Positions 42,197 to 55,800 of a stretch of 64,000 bases of DNA are shown here, piece after piece. The position numbers and the translations under genes were made by a program. The stretch comes from Puccinia triticina. Its lineage: Eukaryota; Basidiomycota; Pucciniomycetes; Pucciniales; Pucciniaceae. The notes under the pieces were generated by a model. It did no database searches and was not told the origin of the DNA. It saw only the letters and a program-made list of their open reading frames with translations. Position 1 is the first letter of the stretch. Each line of letters begins with the position of its first letter. Location: the NCBI RefSeq assembly GCF_026914185.1, contig NC_070566.1, positions 4,030,001 through 4,094,000 on the forward strand, read 5' to 3'.

Positions 42197-45048
42197 TATG
42201 ACACTGGAGAGCTGATATCTAAAAGGCGGGCTCCCAGATGTCTGGGAAGGCGCCTTTTAGATGCCCTTCTCCGAATTGGCGGGCGGCTTAGAGCCGCTCG
42301 AGCTGCACGGAGCGCGCCTGCGAAATCCCGGCTGCCCCTCCAGACTCCATTCCTGCGCCACCAGCCCCTTCCCCACCGGACACCTGACACTCCAAATCTA
42401 TTACATGTAGCACTGCATGAGCTATCTGCTCGGACAAGGCTGTCTGACAGGTTGTCAGACAGACTTTGTCCAATGAGTTTGGCAGCACAGGCCAAGCAAG
42501 TTGCCGGACTCATCAGACAAAATAAGTCGGACAGCTGCTTGGAAAAGGCTGTCCAAGCAGTTTTTGGACAGAGTTTTTCCAACAAGTTCTGCAATTTTCC
42601 AGGTCTGGCTTGCGGACCTCGTTGGACAGACTCTGTCCGACAAATGGTCACTGGTCGGACAGTCTTGTCCAACCAGTTGGTTTATGCAGTGAGTGTAGCA
42701 TATGGATGTAGCCTAAAAAAGCAATACCAGATCACAAAGAAACATGAAGCTAAGGATTAGACAGCAGCATATCATGCAGACAACACTTGAGGATGAGATG
42801 GCAACATTGCAGATACTTAAAGTTGATGGTCTAACAAGCAGGGTGTAAAACCCATGATCTGAATCTGCCCAATGTTTCTGAGTACTATTTGGCTACAGCT
42901 CATTCTAATTGGATGATGTAGAAGAAATATTGATCATTATCAGGAGAAAGAACTGAGATGGCTTTGTGGTTTCAGGGGTTGATTCTGATTCCCTGAGACC
43001 TTTTGGCATTTGACATTTGGAGTTTGTGGTCTTGGCCAATCTCAGGATTGGAAAATAATTTAGTGGGGAATGTAGACGGATGATTTATTTCTTTTTTAAT
43101 AAAAATTGGGTTTCCTCAGCCTTTTTCAAGTTTTTGAATATGTATCATGTGAGATGTTGGTATAGATTTGTAGGCAAAATAAATATGTAGCACATGAAAT
43201 AATATGAACCCATGTGTGGGAGTGATACAAATAGCTGAGAGATTACAAAGCAATGAATTTTCATTTGTGTAGCTATAAAACATTGAAAAATTATGTTTTG
43301 AATGACGAATTCACTCTACTAATTGGCCTTATTTGACAGTGAACCAACAAAGATGAGAAATATAGAAGAGATTATTTATTGTTTCTTTATCCAAAATTTA
43401 ATTAATCATGCTTTTTAATGACATACCAATGTTGGTTTACTATCAAGTGAAATGAGGCCCTGTAATATGTTGTACACATAATTCAATGGTAACCACATGT
43501 TACTTGAGGGTAACCCAACATATTGAGCTGTTCAAACTATTTTCAGGTATTATAAAAATGAAATTATAACAAATAAGTTCTTCCAGAAAATCTAGTGCAT
43601 ATTTCATTTGATGCTGAACATATATTCATTGCACTTTGGGAGTGAACAAACAAATGTCCTGACTCCCCAGCTTTCTTGGTTTACACCGGAGTTACATTGT
43701 GTTGCCATTAAACTAAGTGTGCACTACTTACGGTGATCTAATTGTTACTTGAGAGTGAAAAAAACATAGATGATTCATGCAAAAGTATAATTAGTTGATC
43801 TTTCATAGATATAAAAATCATAACTCCTTGTTTTGGAATTACTCAGTGATCATGATTAACCACTCCCAGTTCACATGGACCCATATTATTTCATGTGCTA
43901 TTTGGCTTGTAAATTTACAAACTCTTACCTCACATAATAGAAAATCAGAAAGGCTGTAAAAACAAACTTTTCTTCAAATAGAAATTAATCTTGAAGATTT
44001 CCCAAGTTGGTGTTGACAGTTGAACCGCCATGTGAAGAAAAACTTCAATGAGATCTACACCTGTTCATGACATCCAAATTTGGTATCAAAACTATTTGCA
44101 GCTAGCAGTACAGGTGAATGTTTAACAGAGTTTCTGCAGTAAAATTCTACACATTTCAATTTGCAATATTTGCTGATCTGAGCTAACATCATAAATAAGC
44201 AACTGGGAGATATTTTTAAAAAGGAATGCAAGCAGATAAATACTATCAATTGGATCTAAACAATTCAACAATGATGATGGGTCCCAAGAATACCAACACC
44301 AAAGAGTTCTTCTTAAATGATTCTAGTGATGCTGTGATTGCCAGTTCTGCATGGGCAAGATTGTGTGTGCTCATTTGAGTGCTGGTGCTGCTCTTTGTTG
44401 GCCAAAACTTAGCAACCCTACCACTGCCAGCAGACTTCTTCCTTGCTCATCACTCAAGAGTGCCTGAAGGACGCGCCACATACTCTAAAGCTATATGGCC
44501 TAAAATGCCGCAGTTTTCCTTGTTGATGAAGTACTTGCCTCATTGTATCCCAACAAAGACCTTGGTTCATCCCCTGTCTAACGTAGCCGACCCAATATTG
44601 CTGCAACTGGGCAAAGTATGTTCCGTTGTTTGTTCAAAATGAGCAGCTGAGGATTGCCAGGCAGAGGCGTCTTCGCCGCGCGGGGCGTAACCGTGGAGAG
44701 CAGCGTCTGTTTTGAACGAGACATCCGACAACAGCAGGGACTGATCTGACCAAATCAGCCCATCATCCAACCCGTAGGTGAGTTCAGCCAAACAAGCCAG
44801 GCGCCATAATGACACCATGCACAAGTCGGCTGTACTATTTAAATCAAGTTTGGAGTGTCAGGTGTCCGGTGGGGAAGAGGCTGCTGGCGCAGGAATGGAG
44901 TCTGGAGGGGCAGACGGGATTTTGCAGGCGCGCTCCGTGCAGCTCAAGCGGCTCTAAGCTGCCTGCCAATTTGGAGAAGGGAAACTAAAAGGCGCCTTCC
45001 CAGACATCTGGGAGCCCGCCTTTTAAATTTCAGCTCTCCAGTGTCATA
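42197..45048. mobile_element. long-TIR element, 2.85 kb, no ORF
   Basis: Terminal inverted repeats of about 205 bp (42197-42400 and 44845-45048) start TATGACACTGGAGAGCTGA and share AAAAGGCG...CCCAGATGTCTGGGA palindromes. The interior is AT-rich and noncoding, apart from a cluster of GGACAGACTTTGTCC-type palindromic repeats at 42425-42685. No transposase. The target duplication is unclear because the right end directly abuts another putative terminus. Confidence 0.7.
43324..43457. mobile_element. MITE nested in the long-TIR element
   Basis: Inverted ends GGCCTTATTTGACAGTGAAC and CTATCAAGTGAAATGAGGCC enclose about 90 bp of AT-rich DNA. A wider inverted pair (GAAATAATATGAACCCATGT near 43196, and its inverse near 43880) surrounds it. 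Confidence 0.55.
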
Positions 45049-45435
45049 CACGGCGGGGGTGCTTCCTGGCCCGCGCGTTTGTGGAGACAACGGGATCACC
45101 GGCTCTGTGAAACCCACGTGGATTTCACTGCTCCCCCTGTCGTTGCCACCCTCCCGTGGAAAATGCGTGGAGACAACGGGAAAGCCTGTCATCCCCACCC
45201 GCCTGTGATTTCCACGTCAAGAATGACAAGGATTCCACAGCCACCTGTGAGATCGCAGTGGAGCCCACAAGCACTGCAGGGGGCAGCCGTGGATTCCCCG
45301 TCATTCTCAACAACGGGGAACCCACAGGCATTGCCGGTGGAACCGACAAGAACGCAGCTCATCGGGAGATTAGGGCTTATTTGATGACAACCGCCCCGGC
45401 TCAAACTTCCGGTCCGGCTTGATTATGTACTCTGG

Positions 45436-46074
45436 ATGACCCAGGGCAACAAGGGACTTGTGCCAGCGCCAGCAGTTCTACATCACCTTGAACAGCAAGA
45501 GGACCAGTTCATCAAAGAGCATCCAACCTACAATAAGGTCTTCTGGTGCATCTCTCAGACTAACCCCCACCGCAAGCTCTGCCAGACTCCAGTATCTTGT
45601 CAAGCCCTCCTACGGCAAACGGACCTTTGCACGGCCGGCCAACAAGATCAGTGTGATTGTCTTCAGCACGATCTTGTGCAGCGTCGTCGTTGCAGCTATC
45701 GCGATGCCAGTCTACAAGCAGCACTACTATCTGATCAATGGTGAGTCGATCTATACCTGGTTCACCCTTGGCCTGTTCTTTGTGCTCGAGTTTGTCATCA
45801 AAGTCCTTGCCAATGGCTTCATCTTTACCTTCAACGCCTACCTCCTCAACACCTGGAACCACATTGACTTCCTCGTCCTGGGCACGCTGGTCTCGGATAT
45901 CCTGGCCTCCTTGGTCTACAGTGGCCTGACCAGTCGGTTCACGCGCTCGCTCAAGGCCTTCCGGGCGCTGCGGATGATCAACCTGACAATGAGCACGCGC
46001 GAGATGCTCTACAACGTGCTGATCCTTGGCTTTGGGAACCTGATGGATGCCTTGGTCCTGATGTATGATTGACA
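45436..46074 (+). pseudogene. truncated CCH1-type calcium channel alpha subunit fragment
   Basis: The translation shows voltage-gated calcium channel repeat III. KVFWCISQTNPHRKLCQ lies in one frame, then RTFARPANKISVIVFSTIL with FVLEFVIKVLANGFIFTFNA, NTWNHIDFLVLGTL and the S4-like RFTRSLKAFRALRMINLT lie in another. A frameshift near 45585-45595 separates the two, and the sequence stops after DALVLMYD, before any pore loop. A full Cch1 is near 2000 aa, so this is a short piece, here about 210 aa, without introns. It lies just inside the GC-rich left end of the putative transposon, suggesting gene-fragment capture. Confidence 0.75.
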
Positions 46075-46129
46075 AGATGCTGGCGGAAAAGATGTACTGA
46101 AAAGACCAGCTTGAACTGACCCATACTAT

Positions 46130-46321
46130 GTGAGTTGTGAAAAGAAGAAAACCTCTGCCAATGTAGTCCAGGTCCATGAACGGCGAAACACTGATGTCAA
46201 TAATGCCGACTTCTACGGAAATTTTAGAAGCAAAAGAGGCACACCGGCATTGATCATGCAGACAATGAAGTCACTGAACCCAAAAACAAAAGACAAAGTC
46301 GTTGCCGCAGACAGCTTCTGA
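46130..46321 (+). CDS. small hypothetical ORF
   Basis: 63 codons, MSCEKKKTSANVVQVHERR... to stop at 46319-46321, directly downstream of the channel fragment and followed by a T-rich tract. It may be the tail of a captured transcript. No family recognised, and the reading frame may be fortuitous. Confidence 0.25.
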   Translation: MSCEKKKTSANVVQVHERRNTDVNNADFYGNFRSKRGTPALIMQTMKSLNPKTKDKVVAADSF

Positions 46322-46513
46322 TTTCCCCGTTTTTCATTCCTCTCACTTTTCTTTCACTTCTCTTGCTTTTCTTTCATTTCTTGTTTCTCTTTGTGATTTT
46401 TTTTTCACTCCCTTTTATTTATTTATTTTTGCAACGGCCACTTGACATGCAATGCAGTGTGTGGTACCTTGGTGGTATCACATTCTGCATATTACCCGCG
46501 TTTTTGATTTGCT

Positions 46514-46534
46514 CCCCCCCCCCCCCCCCCCCCC
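46514..46534 (+). repeat. poly-C tract
   Basis: A run of about 21 C residues between the T-rich 3' region of the channel fragment and a GC-rich CCACGG-type block (46560-47170) that resembles the transposon subterminal sequence. Confidence 0.8.
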
Positions 46535-47352
46535 GGGTTACCTAACCAAACCACAGGACCTCCGTTGGTGGTTGCCACGGAAAGCTGAGGCACGTGGTGT
46601 CTCGTGGGCCCGACCCGCGCGTGGGTATCACGGCGATTCCTCGGGGAGCCCACGGTTGAAGGAGTCGTGATCCACCCGTGGGCTCAACCTTCATGTTGGG
46701 ATCACTGACACAGGGAATTCACGGGGATTCCACGCGGAGCCGAAAGCTGCCGTGGAATCCACGGGTGTTCCTCCTGGTGGTGACCCCGTGATTCCCTGGA
46801 CCTCCAGCCGCTGGTCCGACCTCGCGCGCAATGGAGCATGGCCCCTCCTCTACACCCCGGGAGTACCTCCACGTGCACCTAACTGAAATTCTCCGAGGAT
46901 TCCTCGGGAACGCGTGCGCGAGGTCGGACCTGCAGGTGACGGTCCAGGGTATCACGAGGTCACCACCCATATCTCAGGGGTGGCCTCGACGGGATCAACC
47001 CAAGAAATCCACGGATGCCATGAGCTTTCCGTGGACACCTCGAAGCCTCCCCGTGATACAAAACAATTGCAGCGCCCACGGGTGCCCCACTATCCGACAA
47101 GTGGTCGGTCCCACGTGGGTTCATGGTGCGCTCCACTAATCCGATGGGCTCATCGGGCTCATGGGAGGTAAATTGCGGGCTCCGGATTGTGCACACCGGC
47201 TTACAATCCGTCATATATCAAGGGGTACCACTGGGGTATCCGTACTACATTGCATATCAGTGGCCATCATGAGACGAAAAAAGGAAGGAAAAAAAAAACA
47301 TTTGTGAGGTGGGAGAGAGAGAGATAAAACTAGAGGGAAAACAACTATGAAA

Positions 47353-49120
47353 TCAGAAAATCTCCGCCGGAACGTGAGCTTCCTCATCGGCGGTCGGCGG
47401 GGCGAGGCTTCGGCTAGTGATCTGCTCTTGCACCTCCTCATCAGAAGGGAGAGCAACTCCGACACCCTGAATGTCGATCGCGGTGTTTGTACCATCAAAC
47501 AATTCGGCATCGTAGGCAATGACCATACGGGCAAAGCTGAAAATGGCCCACAGTCAGTTAACCATTAAGATTTTTGCTCAAGCGAAAATCACTTACGCAA
47601 TCTTGAAATTGATCGGCTTTGTCCGCATTAGTTCCAAATGTCGATCTATTACCTCCCAAGGTGAGTGAGGTGGGGTGGTGGTTCTGTCAACCTGTCGCTG
47701 GATGAATAAGTGTAGGCGAATGTACGCCATCCGTACCCTCATGCTCGAGGTGAGGGACTGGATTATGCTGGCCCGGTCCTCCAGTTCATGACGTGGTGAC
47801 ATTGCCCGTAAGATCTGATCACCCAGGGATCAGCTACATAAACAAGGGTTAGATCGATCGGACAAGGTTAGCACTCACCTTGACAATGAGGTCATTCAGC
47901 TTGGGGATCGGCTGGGGATTACTACTGCAACCCGGCCTTGCTCCGGTCGTAATCTAAACATAAACATGTCAGAGGTACATGGGAATAAAGCAAAAATAAT
48001 AGAGAAAAGACTGACCAATTTGGCAAGGGCGCTCTTTTCGTACTTGAGCAACTCTCGGATGAGGTCCCTAACTCGTGTAACTGCCTCGTTTTCTGGGGTG
48101 AGATAACCTGGTGGCATGAACGTCTCCTTCCACTCATTTTGCATCATATCGATGCTGGCCTGCAGTACCGGCCAAATTCAGCCAACTTTCCCTTGCTAGA
48201 GCATCAAAGTTCTACTCGCTACTTACCTTTACTAACACCAGAGGTGTCCTAGCTATGAGCGAGCGATTCGCCACGGTTTGGGTGCGACCGTAGGCCTGGA
48301 GATTGGACAAGAGGAGGTGTTCTCGAATCTTGAGGCGAATGAAATCCTGTGATGTGGAAGTTTCTCTTGAGGTCAGGCACGCAAGGAATGCCAAATAAGA
48401 AACTTACCCGGACGTCGGGGTGGAAAACAAAGCGCCTGGTTACTTGTGGAGCCGGTCCAACTTCTGTGGGTTGAATTGAGCCAGTTTGCTCAAGTCGGTA
48501 GCGTATCCATTCCAGATACATGAGGGTGGCAAGCCAATGATTTTTGCCCACAAGCTAAATAAATATCAGATTAATCTCTTTAGCAGAATCAATGAGTCGA
48601 GTATCAAGGAATTCGACTTACTGTCGCCGTTCGTTGGATATTCTCAATCTGAATATCCGGGAGTCGCAGGAATTCCCCAAGCTGTTGAATGATTCGGATA
48701 TCCTCGTCCTCGGGGGCGGACGTTGGACCCGGGCCCAATTCAGTGAGTGGGGTGTCATGATCGTCTTGCTCTTCCGCAGAGAATAAAGCATCATTATCTG
48801 AATTCGAGCCCGAACTTGCACCTGCGACTTGAGCAGCGGCTGCAGCCAAGTTGGGATGAATACTACCATCGTCTGCAACTTGATCGGGTCCTTGGGTCAC
48901 GGCTGGTGCTTGATTGGGGCTGTTGGCTGGGTAGGGGGCTGCTGACTCTCGAGCGGTGGTGTTTGATCTTTCGGAACGGCGACGGGCCCTGTAATGGTTC
49001 GAGTTCAAAATCATCAGAGTATACTGGATTTCAAGAGCAAACGGAAAACTAGCGCTTACCTGTGGCTGGCTGGCGTGCGGCAAACCTGGGCGCAAATCGT
49101 CTCACGGGACTGGCAGACAT
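47353..49120 (-). CDS. hypothetical multi-exon protein
   Basis: Minus-strand coding is clear from consistent exon blocks with GT-AG ends. They begin MSASPVRRFAPRF (49120), then RRRSERSNTTARESAAPY with an acidic Ser/Asp-rich stretch and LGEFLRLPDIQIENIQRT. Next are NHWLATLMYLEWIRYRLEQ with RRFVFHPDV, LKIREHLLLSNLQAYGRTQ, MMQNEWKETFMPPGYLTPE and RDLIRELLKYEKSALAKLV. Last are MRVRMAYIRLHLFIQRQV and FARMVIAYDAELFDGTNT, with the stop at 47353-47355. The first intron does not join in phase by my reading, so the start exon is doubtful. No domain recognised. It is head-to-head with the transposase gene, so it could be the second gene of the same transposon. Confidence 0.55.
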
Positions 49121-49859
49121 GATTTTGGTATATCGATTGGAAGATATAGGAAGATAAGGTGTTTCGAGGCTTTTCCAATATTGATCGGAATATTAGGGAA
49201 GATAAGTTGTTTCAAATGGAGGATGGAGCTTGAGACGTGTGAGGGGGAGGATTGACTTACCAGGCCAGAGCCCACCAGAATCGTCGTCTTATACCGTGCA
49301 TGTCAGGTTGGAGAGGGCATGGAGAAGTCATCCTTGTTTGATCGGAGCAGGCGGAGCCGGGGATGAAACTTGGGAGGAGGAGCGGCCCAGCGAAAATCTC
49401 TGATGGTGTCTCACACTTGACACATCATGGTTCATGCTGCACCGTGGAATTGACCGCTCTTCTGATCTTATCGGATCCACATCTCCATCGACCACTCTTC
49501 TGATCCCATCGGATCCACATCTCCTCCATTCCATCAGCCTCACACCCACCGCATTGAACCAAGACCCTGGTCGTGGTCACTGCTTCGCCCAAATCTTTAA
49601 GTCTCCACTGCTTGGAGTCACTAATTTGAGTAATAAAAGTAACAAAACCCCATTATAAAACACAGAATAAACAGAATAAAACCCAAATAATTAAACAAAA
49701 CTCAAAATCACAATTCATTCCAATGGTTATCCAATCCTAAATTGAGAATTAGAGTGCAATTTACATGTGTTGATGACTTTATGCCACATTAAATCCAATT
49801 AAAAATAAGATATCCAATTAAGAAAATTTCTTCCATTCCTCTTTGTCTGTTTCTCTCAA

Positions 49860-52800
49860 ATGGCTGAATTACCTGGTGAGATTTATTTTCCTATTTTGTT
49901 GGTGGCGTTTCTCATTTCTCTCATTGGATTGGCAGACTTCACAAGATTTGTAGATGCACATGGCACTACCAGGTACCAATGCAATTACTGCCGCGGTCAC
50001 CTAATCACTGAAGTGGATCGTCACTTGAACTCAGCTACACACCAGAGAGCTGTCAGAAAGTTTATAGAATATAACAGCCAGTTTAATAACCGGCTGCCAG
50101 TGCAGCCAGTGGAACAGAATGCTTCAGTAGATATGGATCTGGACCACACCTGGCCAGAGCAACATACCTTTGACACTGAAATGCAAACCCCAGTGGTAGA
50201 AAATCATGTTAATGTTATCAATGATGATGATGATGTTGGTTTTGCCTCAGAATCATCAGGTGTTCATCCACCCCCCACTGACCATTCAGAAGAATTTATC
50301 TCATTGGAGGTATTTGGAGATCATTTGGGTGCAATTACTTCAGAAATAGAACATCCGCCTCAATCAAAAGACCAAAAGAAAGAGGATTGGTCACCTTTCC
50401 ATAAACAAGAGGTACAACTTTATCATTTGTTGTCACATTATATTCTCTGACTATTATGTGTTGATGCCCGGAGTATTGCTCAATTAGATTGCTCCTTTTG
50501 ACTTATCAGGAATTCATTGCATGTCTTATCCTGGGATTTTTGCACCACATTATTTCCCGTGTGGCATACATCCATATCAGGACCGTACTTAAAACAAAGC
50601 AATTGGTTCTGCCCTATTGGGATGCTGCACGTCGTACCAAAGATAGACTAAGGAAGGATCTGAACTTTATTACTAAACAATCAATCAGTGTGTGGGATAA
50701 TAAGGTTTTCCACATCAGTGTAAAAGGGATCTTGGCCAATGTTTGCGATTCATTATCAAATTGACATATGCATATTGAGCTGATCTCATGTTTTGCTTTG
50801 ATTAGGAAATGCTGAATCCATATGTCACCAGACATCTGGAATATTATCCACATGACCCATGTGGTGATCCAATTGACAGCCTCTATCAGAGCTTCAAATG
50901 GAGAGAAGATTTACCCCGTGATGTGCGGGTGCAGATGGTCTACAAGAATTTCAAAAAACAAGTCAAGCATTTCTACATATATGAACCCACAAGGCTGATA
51001 TCTGGTCAAGTGGTTATCCCAACATTTTTTTACAAGGCTCAAGGGAAACTGTATGCCAAATGCTGTGTTCCTGAATACGAGACAAATAAATCAGGAAAAG
51101 GTTTCAAACTCATTATTCCAAAAGATATCAAATTTTCTGACTCCAAGCAGCAGGTTGTGGATATTGTCAGACACTGAGACACTAAGTCCATGTGTCTACA
51201 ATGGATAGTACATGTCTTATAACCTAATGGTTAAAGACTGCTTTAATAATTGCCTCATGTACATGAAGTCAAGAGTTCAATTCCCTGTCATTACATTAAT
51301 TATGTACCTTTTATTCATATGTACTATTATTATGTACTTATTAGATATTTCACATTCTTTTGAATATGTAATTAACCTTATTTCACACTGATTACATAGT
51401 TGTACATACAGAGAGAGATAATCTTATCTCTCTGTATTTATCCTGATTAAGCTCAATTTATGTACAAATGGGGAGATTACATACCCATTTGTGTAAATCC
51501 CCTTCTGAATTCCGTGATCACTCCTCCTTGGAGTTAAGGATCCTTCAGGACCTTGACTCGAAGGAGGGAGCTGATCCCTGCAATATAAAAAGGGAGGTCT
51601 CTCCCCTGTAGAGATTCTCCCACCAAGATTATTGCCATACAAACCCGTGTACCTTACTGAAAATACAGTGAGTGGGGTTTATACATAATCTACTAACCTT
51701 TTCTTCCCTTACAGCCTTATCTTCTCTTCGTGTATCCTTCCCCTAGGTACAGGTGTTATTATCACACCTGTAACCTAGAAGATAAGTGAGATTACTCCTT
51801 ATACCGCAACGGCGCTTGGCTGATTTTCGCCGCGTCCCCTTACTTACGTAAAGGGTGCCAGTCCCTCCGCCTCTCGGCGTCGAGTTGGACTTTCTTCCAC
51901 TGGCTTTTAGCTATAGTGTGACCCTAAACTTGCTTCCGCTACTTTACCGCCGCGGACCGCAACCAAAAATCCCATCAGCACCGAGTCACATAAGAGACCG
52001 GCGCTGACAGATATCATGGAATTTGATGAGATCTATTCAGAAATTAAAATGGAAAATCAGAGTTATTTGAAAGCAGAATGTGGGGGAAATATGTATGGTG
52101 AGTGAATTATTCTCTGTCACTCACATGGATTTCCTATTTGACCAATTACATATTTATAGAGGAAAATGATAACCATAAATTAACTTCAATTGAGCTCCCA
52201 AACCCTTGGCGTGCAAAAGCCGAAGGTTGTATCATCCGACATTTGCCTATTAACCTTTATGCGGATGACACATCTGGTAATTGTTCCAAACAATGGAACA
52301 AGCATATATCTTACTATTTTACTTTATCTGGCCTTCATCCGCACTGGTCGAATCAGGAATACAATTGCCATTTTGTGTCAACGTCCAATGTGGCTAGTTG
52401 CTTAGAGTTAGCAGATCCAATACTAGAGGAAATTAAGTAAGTTGGGATGAATATATAAATGAAATATCCTTATAGTGTCTTATAAATCACTGATGTGTGG
52501 GGATTTTATCACTTGAAATAGTGAAATAAGCAACAATGGACATTTTGCTTATGACAGTGAAATCAATCAGAAGGTCCTCATTATGAGTATAGTATTAGTA
52601 GCCCTGGGAGACTCGCCCATGCATGCTGAGATGACCAGCACTCCCATGCCTGCTAATGCCAACAGCCCATGCCGCATGTGTCAACTCTCAGTGGCAAAGA
52701 AGGAGGATAAATCTTTGGTGGGTTATGTGAAGGATTTTTTACGTTTGACCACAGGGGGAAATGTGGTAAGTAAATTGACTAATTTTGTTATTCTTAAAAG

Positions 52801-55800
52801 ATCTGACAATTTAATACCCTTCAAGCCTCCCCCTCCAAGAAAGTGGGAAGATACCATATCCAACATGAAGAAGTTTTGGGATGAATCTAAGAATGAAGCC
52901 AAGACCAGGTATGATGACAAAACCAAGGAGAATGGGCTTAAGGACAACATCAATGTGGAATTTGTTGAGCGGTACCATCAGCGTAACAAGCCAGGGCAGA
53001 AAGAATCAATAGATGCCTTAGAAAAGGCTGGTTCAGAGCGGTTGTTCAACCGTTTCTACACCTTGAAAGGTGAGACCAAGTCATGAAATTAATTGTATTT
53101 CTGAAGCTGAGCTCTTCCAATTTTTTAATAGGTTTTGATGGGAGTAAAGATACCCCAGTTGAAATATTACACGTCTTGCAGCTTGGGGTGATCCGATACC
53201 TTCTGCGCGACTTCATGGAAGGCCTCACTGAGGGAGATAAAAGAACAGTAGAGGCAAATTGGCAGGCATTCAACAAAGATTCACTCAATATTCCTTCTTT
53301 GAGAGGAGTTTTCATGGTTAACCACTACAAAAGCTTTATAGGAAAACACATGAAGATAGTAATTCAAGCTGCCCCCTTTGTCTTCTTTCCATTGATGAAC
53401 AGACAACAAAGGGATCTATGGATGTCACTGTGTTACCTGTGTACTTTTGTTTACCAAACAAGAGTTGAAAACCTGGATAGATACATTGAAGATCTCAAAC
53501 ATCACATTGATCTATTCCTTTATCATGTGCTGAGTATGACTGCACAATGGGTCAATAAGCCAAAGTTTCATATGCTCATCCATCTTCCAGAATCAGTCAG
53601 GCGGTTTGGTCCACCCTGCTTGTTTTCTTCTGAAAAGTTTGAGGCTTACAATGGAATTATGAGAAATGCATCAATTCACTCAAATCGACAAGCTCCAGGG
53701 AGGGACATTGCCGCAACGTTCTCTGATTACCAAGCCATGAGACTCATTTTTTCAGGAGTGATACTATTTAATCATACAATGAAATATTATTTCCGACCCT
53801 CAAAACATATCACAGATTTATTCAAAACTAACAAAGAGGTACAGAATCTCATGGGAATTGACCTTTCTGAACCCATAAGATATCCTGTCTTGTATGATGG
53901 CCATGATTCAGTCAAAGGAGATATTGCTCCTCCTCTTTTCCTTGCTCAACAATTTCCTGCTCAACATTGGACGTTGGTTTCAAGCATTAAAACTGATGAA
54001 CATGATATAGTCCGGAAAGGAATATTTGTAATGGTGAGTTCATAACATATATTGTGTAGGTGCCCAACATGGATTTATCAAACCAATTCCACATGTAGAT
54101 ATCTAGGCCCAAAACACACCCCATGATTGGATCAGTGGAGTCAATTTGGAAACCATCACATTCGTCATGTTCATTCATGTTAGAATTCAAATCATACAAG
54201 TCTGTTGGAGTGAACTCATTTTATCAAATGCGGGAATACCATGACACGCATAAACTTTTCTATGCCAGGGCTGAAGTGAGTCAGCCAATATAAGTCATTG
54301 AGATATAGGGCACACATAAAATTAGCACAGATTCACAGCTGACCAAGCATATCTAAAACACATAGGATGTGATATGTTGTCTAAACTTCCAACATAATTG
54401 CTATGATGCCAAGTGTCAAGTATCCCTGGAGGAATCAACCAGAGGAGTTAGACAGGAGGGTCAAACCTCCAAATATGTTGTCAAGCATTATCACAGCAAA
54501 AAGTATGGGTATATACTCAATGCCTGTGCATTACGATCCATGATCCCACACAGGGCAGAATCCAGCCTGACATTCCCCAGTGTCACAACAAAAGATTGGG
54601 AAGAAGCCACCAGAAAAGGAATGGAAACATGGCTCAAAAAGACTCAGGCAGATCCAAAACCCAAGATAACTGCCAAAAAGAAGTTGACCCCTATCCAAAC
54701 TCGGCAGCTCCGTCACCTGCAGAACAACACCACATATTCAGTACCAGCCACTCAACCAAATCAATTTACACCAAATCCTACTAATACACAGATAAAAATG
54801 AATGCAGAATTTACAGGTTCTCAAGCTAGCCCCTCCAAAACAGGGCCCAGTTGGAATCAATCAAATTATCTGGGTAGTTCTGTGCATATCCCACTGGAGA
54901 CCTATTCTCACAACTCACCACTGTATCAAGACACTGGCAGAACTACTTCCCAAAGAGGAATGAGTGAAAACATGCCATATGATCCCAGTTTCAATGGATC
55001 AAGGTCTCCCAACTCTCATGCACAGCATATACGGCATGGATCATATTCAGACAGTTATACACAGAATATCCCCTCTGGATCATATTCTAACAATTCACGG
55101 TTGTACCAAGATCTCAGAACAACTACATCTCAAAGAAGAATGAGCATCAGCATGTCTAATACTCAGAGTCAACCCATTCTACACAGCCCGTTCATATCAA
55201 ATACTCCAACACTTCAGTACAGCCCATCAGGCCCCGCTAAGAGAAGAAAAAGCATCTCTGAGACAGTATCTGTTGCAAATCCCACATCAAACACTTCTCA
55301 ATCATTGTACAATTCTTTACCTGGTCCAATGTCTAGCTACATTGACCCAAGAATATCTGTGGTATCAACACCCAACAATTTATTGGGTCAAGTTATCAAA
55401 CAAGAAGAAGAAGATAAAATTCCCAAGAAAAATTCCAGAAATCTGATAGACACCAAGATCTTTGGTCCTCCACCTTACCCACCTGCAAGGAAACATGAGT
55501 ACATGTGGGAATTACCAACCCATATCCAAACATGGGTGGAGGAAGTTTTTGATGTGGACGGAGATGGTCACTGCGGATTCAGGGCAGTTGCATTCTGTCT
55601 GGAAAGAGGAGAAGGAGATTACATGAATATACGTTCAGAGATAGCTCATGAATTGGGAAGTAGGGAAGCTTTCTACAAAAAAGCAACACCTTTCTATACT
55701 GTTGAAGAGCATATGAAGGTGCTAAATGTCCCATCCCCTGGGCCATGTGGTAAGGAATATTGGATGGGTATGCCTGGAATGGGAAGACCCATAGCAAATG

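Noticed and set aside
51213..51290. Fourth tRNA-like LTR unit
   Set aside because: A- and B-box-like motifs are present, but no acceptor-stem complementarity and a mismatched T arm; left as a note only.
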